Shown here: positions 44,823 through 53,675 of the stretch, one piece after another
Layout of the letters: the number at the start of each line of letters is the position of its first letter
How positions within the stretch are numbered: position 1 is the first letter of the stretch
Source: CAINVV01 sp964528535
GTDB lineage: Bacteria > Bacteroidota > Bacteroidia > Bacteroidales > Prolixibacteraceae
Direction of reading: 5' to 3'
Length of the DNA: 64,000 bases
NCBI GenBank assembly: GCA_964528535.1
Contig: CAZGSQ010000005.1
Coordinates: forward strand, 1-64,000
Program-made: the position numbers and the translations under genes
The notes under the pieces: generated by a model
Told to the model about the DNA's origin: nothing
Databases searched by the model: none
The model's input: the letters and a program-made list of their open reading frames with translations, nothing else

Positions 44823-45362
44823 ATGAAAAAAAGCTACATTCTGGTCCTGTTTTTTGTTCTCCTGGCCCAGTCATTGTGTGCCCAAACTACAGTCAGCGGT
44901 TGGGAGAAATGGCAATACCTGATGGGTGAGTGGAAGGGTGAAGGAAGTGGTCAGCCGGGTGAGGGAAGCGGAATGTTCACATTGAAACCGAAACTGGATG
45001 GCAATATTCTGGAAATGAAGGGTAAAACAGAGATCGCCGCCAATGCGGCACATCCCTTGATGGTGCATGAAGATGTGATGGTGATTTACAAAAACAGGGA
45101 GGGTGTACCTGTCAAATCAATCTATTTTGACAACGAAAAGCATGTCATCAATTATGAGATCACCTATGCAGACAACAAGATCGTGCTAACCAGTGAACCA
45201 AATCCGTCCATGCCACGTTTCAGGCTGACCTATGAGAAGTTGGAAGAAAAGACAATGACCATCCGTTTCGAAATGGCCATGCCCAATGCTCCAGAGGAGT
45301 TTAAAATGTACCTCGAAGGTAAAAATAAGAAAGTTAAGGAGTTGGCTGACATGCCGAAGTGA
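44823..45362 (+). CDS. Secreted lipocalin/FABP-like protein
   Basis: 179 residues from ATG 44823 with signal peptide MKKSYILVLFFVLLAQSLCAQ; an upstream ATG at 44808 would add five residues. The mature part has a beta-barrel pattern typical of DUF1579/THAP4-like domains: WEKWQYLMGEWKGEGSG, FTLKPKLDGNILEMKGKTE, VYKNREGVPVKSIYFDNE, IRFEMAMPNAPEEFKMYLEG. Such barrels bind small hydrophobic ligands or haem; no ligand residues can be assigned. Own promoter; monocistronic. Confidence 0.7.
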   Translation: MKKSYILVLFFVLLAQSLCAQTTVSGWEKWQYLMGEWKGEGSGQPGEGSGMFTLKPKLDGNILEMKGKTEIAANAAHPLMVHEDVMVIYKNREGVPVKSIYFDNEKHVINYEITYADNKIVLTSEPNPSMPRFRLTYEKLEEKTMTIRFEMAMPNAPEEFKMYLEGKNKKVKELADMPK

Positions 45363-45489
45363 AAAGTGAAAACATTCATCCAATAAAACTCATTCGTAAC
45401 CTTTGGAATTCACTTGTCATCACTCCGCCCGTCCGATAAGGAATTTCTCGCTATTTCAGGGATGTTCGTGCGAACGGTTTTGAGGCCTT

Positions 45490-45550
45490 ACACTTCTTCC
45501 CGGGGTTTCACCCTGGGCTATTCATGTTCAACCCTTTCAGGGTTTCAACC
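45490..45550. repeat. REP-like double hairpin between convergent genes
   Basis: Hairpin 1: CCCGGGG-TTTCA-CCCTGGG (45499-45517), 7 bp with one G-T pair. Hairpin 2: AACCCT-TTC-AGGGTT (45530-45544), 6 bp. Separated by 12 nt. From memory this double-hairpin type is common between genes in Bacteroidota and resembles REP/REPIN elements mobilised by a RAYT. It lies between the lipocalin-like and GNAT genes. Confidence 0.55.
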
Positions 45551-45631
45551 CAAATATCCTTGCTCTTACATCTCATACCTCATCTCTCTTGTTGTGCCCA
45601 TTCCCGAAGTCACTCTCTTTTTCCTTTTTTC

Positions 45632-46111
45632 TCAAAGGGTTAACTCCAGGTAAGGATATACCGGATCTGCAAACCCGTATTTCCTGTAAAGAGGTTCGCC
45701 GTCTTTCGAACAGTGCAGGGCAACTTTGCTGATACCCATCTTTTTAGCTTCGGCCAATAAACCTTCGAGCACCATCGAGGAGATTCCTTTGCGGCGGTAT
45801 TCAGGCAGCGTGTACATGTTCAGGATATCACCTTCCAGGTAGGATGATTGGTTTAAATCGCCGGGGATCTTCTTCAGAACCATGCCTCCATAGCTCACTG
45901 CAGTTCCTTCATATTCTGCCAATAGTGCAAAAAAACTCCCCTCCTTCATCGCCTGTCGAAAGAACAATTCAAGATTTTGGTGCAACTCCTTCAGGTAGAA
46001 AGCCGGTCGTTCTCCTTGCATCTCTCTGAGGTAATCTAACCTGGCTGCGGTCATTTGTGGCAGATCTTCGTGGACCACCCTGCGGATACTTATTTTCTCC
46101 CTTTCAAACAT
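45632..46111 (-). CDS. GNAT-family N-acetyltransferase
   Basis: 159 residues from ATG 46109-46111 (MFEREKISIRRVV); a longer frame to 46153 adds an unlikely N-terminus. GNAT elements: the beta4 strand DILNMYTLPEYRRKGISSMV with the CoA-binding RxKGIS (about 103-108), and the C-terminal ALHCSKDGEPLYRKYGFA motif. Substrate unknown. No signal peptide. It lies 69 bp downstream of the lipase-like gene on the same strand. Confidence 0.85.
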   Translation of the reverse strand: MFEREKISIRRVVHEDLPQMTAARLDYLREMQGERPAFYLKELHQNLELFFRQAMKEGSFFALLAEYEGTAVSYGGMVLKKIPGDLNQSSYLEGDILNMYTLPEYRRKGISSMVLEGLLAEAKKMGISKVALHCSKDGEPLYRKYGFADPVYPYLELTL

Positions 46112-46180
46112 GCGCACTCCTTTTGATTTTGATTCATTCCCACCCAAACACACCTCACGCTTTTCTTTCTACTTTTCCTT

Positions 46181-47419
46181 TTAGCCTTTTGCCTTGATGA
46201 CCAAAAACCTCTTCACAAAATTGACGAGAGAAGGGGCACTGGCTCCACCATGGTCGTAGCCGGGCATGGGAATATATGTAACGGGTAAGGTAGGATCCAG
46301 TTTCATCAAATCGGCATAAAGTTGAGAGGTCATCACCGGTGTGACATCTGTATCTGCCTGACCATGCGTCAAAATAAGCGGTGTTTTTATCTTCCAGGCC
46401 CCAATGCTGCTCGCTGCCAGGGCATCAAGCATGCCTTTGAATTTGGTGTTTGTGTTAAAAGTGCTCCTGAATTCATTGGTAAATAGCTCTGCCATGCTGG
46501 TGGAGAGCTGGTTGTTGATTGCTCCTCCGCTGAGGATGCCATTGAACAAGCCATCGATTCTGGTGGCGAAAGGTTCGTTGAAAATATCCGTATAGGGATT
46601 TGAAAATGCGGAAACCGATTTAAAACCCTTCATGATGTAGGCGATGTAGTAAGGCTGGGGATAAGTGGCCGCCGTTACCACCGTTTGGGTGATCAGGTTG
46701 AGGTTGTAGGGTCCGGCACCACAGCCAACTCCCTTGAGGTTGAATTCGCTGCCGAAACTTGTCTCGATGGTCTTTTGGAGCTGCAGTGTGGAGAGGCCAC
46801 CCTGAGAATACCCCATCAGGTAAAGATCGCTTGAAACACCGAATTTCAGACTGCTTTTTGCACCCATCTCTTTGACGGCTCTGAACATATCCAAAATAGG
46901 ATAAACGGTTGCTTCGAGTTGAAGGTAAGGATGAAATACATCCGTAGAAGATCCGAATCCAAGGTAGTCGGGCAATACCATTACAAATCCTGTGGCAGCA
47001 AATCCTGTGATCAGTTGGGTGGTATAACTTGAAGCCGAGAGCGAGGGGGCGTTGGCGTACACAGTGTTGGTGCCATTTTGAAAACTGAGTATGGGATAGG
47101 TCCCACCACCATCGGGGATGCAGACCAAACCCGATGCGACCAATTTTTTGGTCCCCAATTTTGTGTTGTAAGTTATCGAATAGACCTTTGCCCCGTATTG
47201 TACAGAGGGAAGTATCTGGGAGACATCCGGATAGACGGATTGAACGGGACTGAACAAATTCGTTACATCCAAGGCAGTCATCGATCTGACGAGTGTATAA
47301 CTGACCAGGTATTGGTCCTGCGGCGGAACCACCTGGTCCACCGATGCATCCTTCTTGCAGCTTGATAGCAAAAGAGTTCCAAAATACAGAACTGCGATGA
47401 ATTTGTAATTTTTAAACAC
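46181..47419 (-). CDS. Alpha/beta-hydrolase lipoprotein (secretory lipase-like)
   Basis: 412 residues. A lipoprotein signal ends LLLSSCKKD (Cys about 21). Hydrolase core: YPILSFQNGTNTVYANAP (about 108-125), VLPDYLGFGSS, nucleophile elbow GYSQGG with Ser (about 203), then LILTHGQADTDVTP with the acid Asp and PGYDHGG with the His. Resembles secretory lipases/esterases of Bacteroidota. Anchored to the outer membrane by the lipid. 5 bp downstream of the acyl-CoA-synthetase fusion gene, so the two are likely co-transcribed and linked to fatty-acid handling. Confidence 0.85.
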   Translation of the reverse strand: MFKNYKFIAVLYFGTLLLSSCKKDASVDQVVPPQDQYLVSYTLVRSMTALDVTNLFSPVQSVYPDVSQILPSVQYGAKVYSITYNTKLGTKKLVASGLVCIPDGGGTYPILSFQNGTNTVYANAPSLSASSYTTQLITGFAATGFVMVLPDYLGFGSSTDVFHPYLQLEATVYPILDMFRAVKEMGAKSSLKFGVSSDLYLMGYSQGGLSTLQLQKTIETSFGSEFNLKGVGCGAGPYNLNLITQTVVTAATYPQPYYIAYIMKGFKSVSAFSNPYTDIFNEPFATRIDGLFNGILSGGAINNQLSTSMAELFTNEFRSTFNTNTKFKGMLDALAASSIGAWKIKTPLILTHGQADTDVTPVMTSQLYADLMKLDPTLPVTYIPMPGYDHGGASAPSLVNFVKRFLVIKAKG

Positions 47420-47424
47420 TTTGG

Positions 47425-49911
47425 TTAAATTGAAGGTGAAGTAAGATTTAGCGTCTCCTGTATCTGGTTCTTAATGGTTGAATTCAGCAATTCCGGACTC
47501 ATCCCGGCAGGATCAACGGGAGGCAGAAAAGTAACTACAATTCTTGATCCTGATTTTATCTTTTTCTTGCCAGAAGACATGGCTTCGTAGGCACCCGAAA
47601 TGACCACAGGAACTATTGGCACATTTAATTCTGTGCTCAGAATGGTGTAGGTCTTCTTGAAATCGCCAAGCTCCCCTGTCAAAGTGCGGGTACCTTCTGG
47701 GAAAATCAGAATTTTTTTGCCCAATTTGACCACCTCCGCCATCTTTTGAATCGATTCTTTCAACTCCCTTGCCAGATCCATCACGATGATGTTGGTGCGA
47801 TGCGCCAAAAATTGGCGCACACGGCTCTTGACATGGTCCTTCTTGGCATAGGAATAGGTGTCTTTCAGTGTCATCTTGTCCAGACAGGAGAGAACGAGAA
47901 ACGCATCGAGTTTGGTCTGGTGGTTGGGGGCGAAGAAACAGGGCCCTTCCGGTATATTGTCCAGGCCATGCACCTCGAATTGAAAGAAGAAACTAAAAAA
48001 CCCGCGGACAGAAGATACGATGAATTTTAACAGAAAAGATGATTTTGGCAAATCAACAAGTTGATTATCTTTGAGATTGCCCGACCAGGAGGCACTTTGC
48101 TCCTTGTGAAACAGTTTGTTGGCACCGATGTATTCCGCAATCTTCGCGATAGAAGGAAATTTAAGGAGTTGCTCTTCTTCGATTTTCAGGCCGAAGGTCT
48201 GTTCAATAAAATCGATCAGACTCATCTTTCCGAGTGAATCCATGGCAATGTCAAAAACCAGGTGGTCATCTGGTGAGATATCCATATCTATTTGACTCTC
48301 TATAAAGCTCTTGACAGCAAGGTATTCGGCAGATTCAGGATCTTCCGGTTTGTTCTTCTTGTTCTCTGTATCCTGAATCAGCTCCTCCAATTTGAACCGC
48401 TGCAATTTCGACAACCTTGTTCGTGGTAAATCTGTCTTGACCAGTGTAAACTGCATGATCCGCTTGTAAGAACTCAGTTCCACATTAAAAGGAGAGATCA
48501 CTTGATCCCTGAAATATTGAACCATGTCGCTGACTCCATTTTCAGTCAAAAATTTGTAATCAGGAACAATGACGGCATGAAGCAACTCCTTGTGAATAAA
48601 AACCCCCGCTTCTTTGATGGCTTTTGAATAGAACTCGAGTTTCTGCTCCAGCTCAACGGGGTTGATGTTCTTTCCATTGGGGAGTACGATGATCTCTTTT
48701 TTCCTGCCGGTGATGTATAGAAATCCATTCTCATCAAAACGGCCCAGATCACCCGTGTAGAGCCATCCATCTCTCAGCACTTCAGCCGTCTCCTCCGGCC
48801 TGTTGTAATATCCCTGCATCACATTCGGTCCCTTTGCCACGATTTCTCCCTCCCTGATTTCTACTGTCATGTTGGGCAAAGCCTCCCCGGTAGAGCCAAT
48901 TTTCACCCTGCCGGGACGCGGGAAAGTGATCATGGGTGCAGCTTCTGTCATGCCAAATCCCTCCAGAATATCGAATCCGATGGCATAGAAAAAGGTTCCC
49001 ACCTCCTTGTTGAGGGCTGCTCCTCCGGCAATCATAAACTGCAAATGGCCACCAAGTCCCTGGTGAACCTTTTTAAAGAGCTTCTTGCCAAGTTTTCTGT
49101 TTTTTGTCTTGTAAACAAGTTTTAGAAAAGTTCTGGCTAAAAAACTCTTGTTAATTTTTGCCATCAATCCCTTGTATATCAATTCATACAGTCGGGGGAC
49201 TCCTATAAATACGGTTACCGAGTTGTCTGCCAGGGTTTTCATCAGATCAGCCGATTGCATCGAAGGGGAGACCACCGTTGTTCCGCACGAGTAGTATGTA
49301 ACCATCATCGATCCCAAAAGGGGAAAAATATGGTGCAACGGAAGAAGAACGAGGACTTCACTTTCGACAGTAAAGATTTTGGCATCGACTACGGCTCTGA
49401 TGTTGGCAAGCAGATTGGTGTAGGAGAGCATGACCCCTTTCGGACTGCCCGTGGTGCCTGAGGTATAGATGATGACGGCTGTGGTTTCATTGTCTTCGGG
49501 TCCTATCCATTCGGATGGATTCTGACCTGCCAGCGGAGGATGGTTGTCGAAGGAGATGACTGCAGGTTGGTGACTGCTCTTCAGACTTACTTTGGCATAT
49601 GCCTCCTTCATTCCTTCGCTCAGGAACAGAAGATCAGGTTTGCAATCATCCAGAATATAGGCTACATCGTCGGCCGAGGCCATAAAATCGATGGGAACAA
49701 CAATGCATTTGTTTTGTAAGGCAGCATAAAAGGCAAAAAACCACTCCACCCGGTTCTCTGCATAGATGGCAACCTTTGAGTATCCCAACGCTTCAAACAG
49801 CAGGGCATATTGCTGAATGTGCTGAAATAGCTGGAGATAGGTAAAATCGCCTTGCTGGGAAATGATAGATTTTTTGGTCAGATTGGTACGGCAAATTATT
49901 GATTCAATCAT
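47425..49911 (-). CDS. Fused acyl-CoA/ACP synthetase - acyl carrier domain - lysophosphatidic acid acyltransferase
   Basis: 828 residues. Adenylate-forming domain (about 1-500) with the AMP motif TAVIIYTSGTTGSPKGVMLS and YTGDLGRF; an acyl-carrier domain (about 535-610) with the phosphopantetheine Ser in FDIAMDSLGKMS (about 563); a PlsC-type acyltransferase (about 640-828) with NHQTKLDAF (the HxxxxD-type motif) and FPEGTRTLTG. The order AMP-binding, ACP, PlsC is the reverse of E. coli Aas (acyltransferase first). Predicted to activate a fatty acid, hold it on the internal carrier and esterify a lysophospholipid. No signal peptide. Confidence 0.9.
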   Translation of the reverse strand: MIESIICRTNLTKKSIISQQGDFTYLQLFQHIQQYALLFEALGYSKVAIYAENRVEWFFAFYAALQNKCIVVPIDFMASADDVAYILDDCKPDLLFLSEGMKEAYAKVSLKSSHQPAVISFDNHPPLAGQNPSEWIGPEDNETTAVIIYTSGTTGSPKGVMLSYTNLLANIRAVVDAKIFTVESEVLVLLPLHHIFPLLGSMMVTYYSCGTTVVSPSMQSADLMKTLADNSVTVFIGVPRLYELIYKGLMAKINKSFLARTFLKLVYKTKNRKLGKKLFKKVHQGLGGHLQFMIAGGAALNKEVGTFFYAIGFDILEGFGMTEAAPMITFPRPGRVKIGSTGEALPNMTVEIREGEIVAKGPNVMQGYYNRPEETAEVLRDGWLYTGDLGRFDENGFLYITGRKKEIIVLPNGKNINPVELEQKLEFYSKAIKEAGVFIHKELLHAVIVPDYKFLTENGVSDMVQYFRDQVISPFNVELSSYKRIMQFTLVKTDLPRTRLSKLQRFKLEELIQDTENKKNKPEDPESAEYLAVKSFIESQIDMDISPDDHLVFDIAMDSLGKMSLIDFIEQTFGLKIEEEQLLKFPSIAKIAEYIGANKLFHKEQSASWSGNLKDNQLVDLPKSSFLLKFIVSSVRGFFSFFFQFEVHGLDNIPEGPCFFAPNHQTKLDAFLVLSCLDKMTLKDTYSYAKKDHVKSRVRQFLAHRTNIIVMDLARELKESIQKMAEVVKLGKKILIFPEGTRTLTGELGDFKKTYTILSTELNVPIVPVVISGAYEAMSSGKKKIKSGSRIVVTFLPPVDPAGMSPELLNSTIKNQIQETLNLTSPSI

Positions 49912-50214
49912 AGTTGGTCATTATTTCGGAAGACGATTGGTTCGTATGTCGTTGCTAAAATCCCTTTTGAAAACGCAGCATAGGGCCTATGTTCTGCGAC
50001 GGGGTTACACAAAGTAATAAATATTTGGGTTCAATTCCAAAAACTTCGGGGCAATCATCTTTTGATATTAAAATATTAACCTATTTTTATACATAACGTA
50101 AAAATGAGAGGTATTTAACTCCTTTGTCCTCAACCGTTAATTATCATCGAACCATCAAGGTTACCAAATAACTTCGTATTTTAGTAAAGAAAAAAAATTA
50201 AACCGGGATTTATC
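49912..50214 (+). other. Divergent intergenic region between the acyltransferase fusion and acs
   Basis: 303 bp. Contains the inverted repeat at 49974-49998 and, close to acs, the sequence TATTTTAG (50177-50184), one mismatch from the -7 consensus. No ORF of note. Confidence 0.6.
49974..49998. promoter_or_regulatory. Near-perfect inverted repeat, candidate operator
   Basis: CGCAG-CATAGG-g-CCTATG-tt-CTGCG: 11 paired bases with a one-base centre and a two-base bulge, between the divergent start codons, placed to act on either promoter. Confidence 0.45.
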
Positions 50215-52110
50215 ATGGAAAAGAGTGATGAAAAAAAAATGATTCATCCATCTCAGGATGTTATCAATCAAGCAAATGTAAAGGAATACGACCAAATGTA
50301 CCAATATTCACTCGAGCAGCCCGAAGCCTTTTGGGCCGAACAGGCAGCTCATCTTTCCTGGTATAAAAAGTGGGACAAGGTACTTGACAAAAGCAATCCC
50401 CCATTTTTTAACTGGTTTCAGGGGGCGAAAACCAACATCATCTTAAATGCCATAGACCGTCATCTTCACTCTGCCACCAGAAATAAGCTGGCAGTCATTT
50501 GGGAAGGCGAACCGGGTGATTCCAAAACCTTTTCCTACCATGCCTTGAACCGAGAGGTGTCGCAGTTTGCCAACATTCTGAAGAGCATGGGTGTCAAGAA
50601 AGGTGATGTGGTGACCATCTACATGCCACAGATTCCTGAGCAACTTTTTGCCATGCTTGCCTGCGCCAAAATTGGTGCTGCACATTCTGTCGTTTATGGT
50701 GGATTCAGCCACGAAGCGCTTGCCGACCGCATCAATGATGCCAACAGTCGGGTCGTTATTACCGCCGATGGCGGTTACCGCCGTGGAAAAGTGGTGGAGA
50801 TGAAAAGTGTCGTCAACAAAGCCATGGAACTCTCACCCACCATGGAGATTTGCATTACAGTGAAGCGTACTGGCATCGATGTGTACATGGAGAATGACAG
50901 GGATTATTGGTACCACGACCTGAAATCTCTTCCAATTGCTTCCAACAAATGTGAAACTGAAGAGATGGATTCTTCTGACATGCTTTTTCTGCTCTATACC
51001 TCCGGCTCGACAGGAAGACCCAAAGCACTGGTCCATACGCACGGTGGCTACAGTGTATACACCGCAACCACCCACCGGATGGTCTTTGACATCAAACCCG
51101 AAGACAGGTACTGGTGTGCAGCCGATCCCGGATGGATTACCGGTCACAGTTACATTGTGTACGGCCCGCTGATCAATGGTTCAACCATCATGTTGTACGA
51201 AGGAGCGCCAAATCACCCATATCCCGACAGGTGGTGGAAGATGGTAGAGAAATATGGAATCAACATTCTCTATACCTCTCCAACGGCCATCAGGGGATTG
51301 ATGCGTTTCGGTGATTCGTGGCCCAACAGAAACGATATCAGTTCCTTGCGTTTGCTGGGATCGGTTGGCGAACCAATCAACGCGGAAGCATGGAATTGGT
51401 TTCACAAGGTGGTGGGCCGTGGGAATTGCCCAATCATGGACACCTGGTGGCAGACAGAGACCGGAGGATTCGTCATTGCACCTCTGCCAATAACACCCTT
51501 AAAACCTGGTTCAGCAACCAAACCATTTTTTGGGAATGACCTCGCAGTGGTAGATGAGACCGGGAAAGAGGTCAAGGCAGGCGAGGAGGGAACCCTCGTC
51601 ATCAAAACTCCCTGGCCCGGCATGGCCAAGTCTGTCTACAACGATCCCCAGCGGTTTGTCGAAACTTACTGGTCTAAATTTGCCAAGCAGGGATGGTACC
51701 ATACTGGCGACTCTGCCAAAAAAGACGAAGATGGATATTACTGGATCATTGGCCGCACAGACGATGTCATCAAAGTCAGCGGATACCGCCTTGGTTCTGC
51801 CGAGATAGAAGGTGTCATGGCTACCCATCCTGCCATCGTCGAATCTGCAGCCATTGCCTTGCCGCATCATCTCAAGGGAAATGCCATTCACATCACCGCT
51901 GTTCTTCGAAACAATTACCAACCCAGCAAAGAGCTTGAGCTTGAACTGATGTTGCACATGGAGGAACACCTGGGTAAAATTGCCCGGCCCGAAGCCATCC
52001 AGTTCGCCGAGATTCTGCCCAAAACCAGAAGCGGTAAAATTATGCGAAGATTGCTGAAATCCAGGGCACTCGGACAACCGGACGGCGATTTGAGCACCAT
52101 GGAAGAGTAA
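50215..52110 (+). CDS. acs: Acetyl-CoA synthetase (AMP-forming; possibly propionyl-CoA)
   Basis: 631 residues, typical Acs length. N-terminal Acs segment with FWAEQAAHLSWYKKWD, AMP motif LLYTSGSTGRPKALVHTHGG (about 261-280), DTWWQTETGG (Trp that shapes the acyl pocket), YWIIGRTDDVIKVSGYRL hinge, and the C-terminal catalytic Lys in PKTRSGKIMRR (about 607), the site of acetylation control. Makes acetyl-CoA from acetate. The nearby mutA/mutB genes make propionate use possible, but the pocket residues do not decide it. Confidence 0.92.
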   Translation: MEKSDEKKMIHPSQDVINQANVKEYDQMYQYSLEQPEAFWAEQAAHLSWYKKWDKVLDKSNPPFFNWFQGAKTNIILNAIDRHLHSATRNKLAVIWEGEPGDSKTFSYHALNREVSQFANILKSMGVKKGDVVTIYMPQIPEQLFAMLACAKIGAAHSVVYGGFSHEALADRINDANSRVVITADGGYRRGKVVEMKSVVNKAMELSPTMEICITVKRTGIDVYMENDRDYWYHDLKSLPIASNKCETEEMDSSDMLFLLYTSGSTGRPKALVHTHGGYSVYTATTHRMVFDIKPEDRYWCAADPGWITGHSYIVYGPLINGSTIMLYEGAPNHPYPDRWWKMVEKYGINILYTSPTAIRGLMRFGDSWPNRNDISSLRLLGSVGEPINAEAWNWFHKVVGRGNCPIMDTWWQTETGGFVIAPLPITPLKPGSATKPFFGNDLAVVDETGKEVKAGEEGTLVIKTPWPGMAKSVYNDPQRFVETYWSKFAKQGWYHTGDSAKKDEDGYYWIIGRTDDVIKVSGYRLGSAEIEGVMATHPAIVESAAIALPHHLKGNAIHITAVLRNNYQPSKELELELMLHMEEHLGKIARPEAIQFAEILPKTRSGKIMRRLLKSRALGQPDGDLSTMEE

Positions 52111-52116
52111 TGGGCG

Positions 52117-52157
52117 GAAAATGAAAAGTGAAAAATGAAAAGTGAAAAGTGAAATAT
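52117..52157 (+). repeat. GAAAAGT-type tandem heptamers after acs
   Basis: About five 7-mers (GAAAAGT, GAAAAAT) starting 7 bp after the acs stop. Similar short tracts occur at 33361-33387 and around 45361. Confidence 0.75.
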
Positions 52158-52160
52158 TAC

Positions 52161-52251
52161 CTCATATCTCATAACTCATATCTCATAACTTATATCTCAT
52201 AACTCATATCTCATAACTCATATCTCATAACTCATATCTCATATCTCATAT
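52161..52251 (+). repeat. Thirteen tandem heptamers (CTCATAW), tract 2
   Basis: Thirteen head-to-tail 7-mers, mostly CTCATAT alternating with CTCATAA, ending 12 bp before ATG 52264. Same family as 42931-43014, with A rather than C as the variant seventh base. Confidence 0.9.
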
Positions 52252-52263
52252 CTCAATCTCAAC

Positions 52264-53553
52264 ATGGCCAGACGAATTATAGGTATTCATGAAAAGCTGC
52301 CACTCCTGGAGAGTCTGCCGCTTAGTTTCCAGCATTTGACTGCGATGTTTGGAGCAACCATCCTTGTTCCGATTCTATTGGGAATTGATCCTGCCATTGC
52401 GTTGTTGATGAATGGAATAGGTACCCTGATTTATTCCTGGATCACCAAAGGCGGGATTCCGGCTTATCTGGGTTCAAGCTTTGCCTTCATCGCTCCGACC
52501 CTCTTGATTGTTGGTACGTATGGTAGTTTTGGAAATGCTCAGGGAGGTTTTATCTTCTTTGGATTCTTTTTTATAGCCATCTCCTATGTGGTAAAAAAAT
52601 GGGGAATCCGGTGGATTGATGTCATCATGCCTCCTGCAGTCATGGGCGCAGTAGTGGCCATCATCGGACTCGAACTTGCCCCTGTGGCAGCACAACAGGC
52701 AGGACTTGCTCCTTGGCCAACTGCTGTAGGGCAGGTCGTCCAGTCTTTTGAGGTAACACCGAATGTCTTGATTGTTTCTATGTTTACGCTGGCAGTCGGC
52801 ATTGTTGGCAGCGTGTTGTTCAAAGGATTCATGCAGGTAATACCCATTCTTTTTGCAGTAATTGCCGGTTATTTTCTTGCTTTCTGCATGGGCATGGTCG
52901 ATACCGCAGCTATCAGCAATGCTCCCTGGCTTGCACTGCCGAAATTTCAGAATCCGGTTTTTAACCTGAATGCCATCCTGATCATTGCACCTGCCTGTTT
53001 GGTGGTGTTGGCCGAACACATCAGCCACCTCATCGTAACCGGCAAAATCACAGGGGCTGATTTGATGAAAAGACCCGGATTGCACCGCTCTTTGCTGGGT
53101 GATGGAATCAGCAATGTGTTGTCAGGATTCACAGGTTCTCCGCCCAATACCACTTACGGTGAAAACATTGGGGTTATGGCCATCACAAAAGTATACTCCG
53201 TTTGGGTGATCAGGGGTGCTGCCATCATGGCGATTGCATTTTCGGTGATCGGGAAAATTTCGGCGGCCATCTCCACCATTCCTACTCCGGTAATGGGTGG
53301 AATTACCATGTTGTTGTTTGGCGTAATCGCCGTTCAGGGATTCAGGATGTTTGTCGAGCAAAAAGTTGATTTCAGTAAAAACAGGAACATGGTCCTTGGT
53401 TCCCTCACCTTCGTCATTGGGGTGAGTGGAGCGGCTCTAAAAGTAGGTTCTATGCAATTAAAGGGAATGGCGTTTGCGACGGTCGTCGGAATCGTGTTGT
53501 CCTTGTCGTTCTGGTTATTAGACAAGCTTGGGATCATGAACAAGGAGGCATGA
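52264..53553 (+). CDS. uraA: Uracil/xanthine permease (NCS2 family)
   Basis: 429 residues with about 14 membrane segments. NCS2 signatures: SLPLSFQHLTAMFGATILVP (about 18-37), EHISHLIVTGKITG, and the uracil-type GFTGSPPNTTYGENIGVMAI (about 286-305). UraA-type transporters import uracil (or xanthine) with a proton. No pyrimidine-salvage gene adjoins; the next gene is an HD phosphohydrolase beyond a terminator. A heptamer repeat directly precedes the start. Confidence 0.9.
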   Translation: MARRIIGIHEKLPLLESLPLSFQHLTAMFGATILVPILLGIDPAIALLMNGIGTLIYSWITKGGIPAYLGSSFAFIAPTLLIVGTYGSFGNAQGGFIFFGFFFIAISYVVKKWGIRWIDVIMPPAVMGAVVAIIGLELAPVAAQQAGLAPWPTAVGQVVQSFEVTPNVLIVSMFTLAVGIVGSVLFKGFMQVIPILFAVIAGYFLAFCMGMVDTAAISNAPWLALPKFQNPVFNLNAILIIAPACLVVLAEHISHLIVTGKITGADLMKRPGLHRSLLGDGISNVLSGFTGSPPNTTYGENIGVMAITKVYSVWVIRGAAIMAIAFSVIGKISAAISTIPTPVMGGITMLLFGVIAVQGFRMFVEQKVDFSKNRNMVLGSLTFVIGVSGAALKVGSMQLKGMAFATVVGIVLSLSFWLLDKLGIMNKEA

Positions 53554-53598
53554 TCGAAATTTTCAGGCATTTTCTTTTTAATTCTTTCATTATTTTTC

Positions 53599-53636
53599 AA
53601 CCAAGGCCGTCCAATCAGTGACGGCCTTGGTTTTTG
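53599..53636 (+). terminator. Rho-independent terminator after the permease
   Basis: 13-bp stem (53599-53611 with 53620-53632; AACCAAGGCCGTC arm), 8-nt loop, T run at the end. The A run in the 5' arm may allow function in reverse. Confidence 0.9.
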
Positions 53637-53675
53637 TACCCTAATTTTTTGTATCTTCATGAAAAATTTTTTGTA

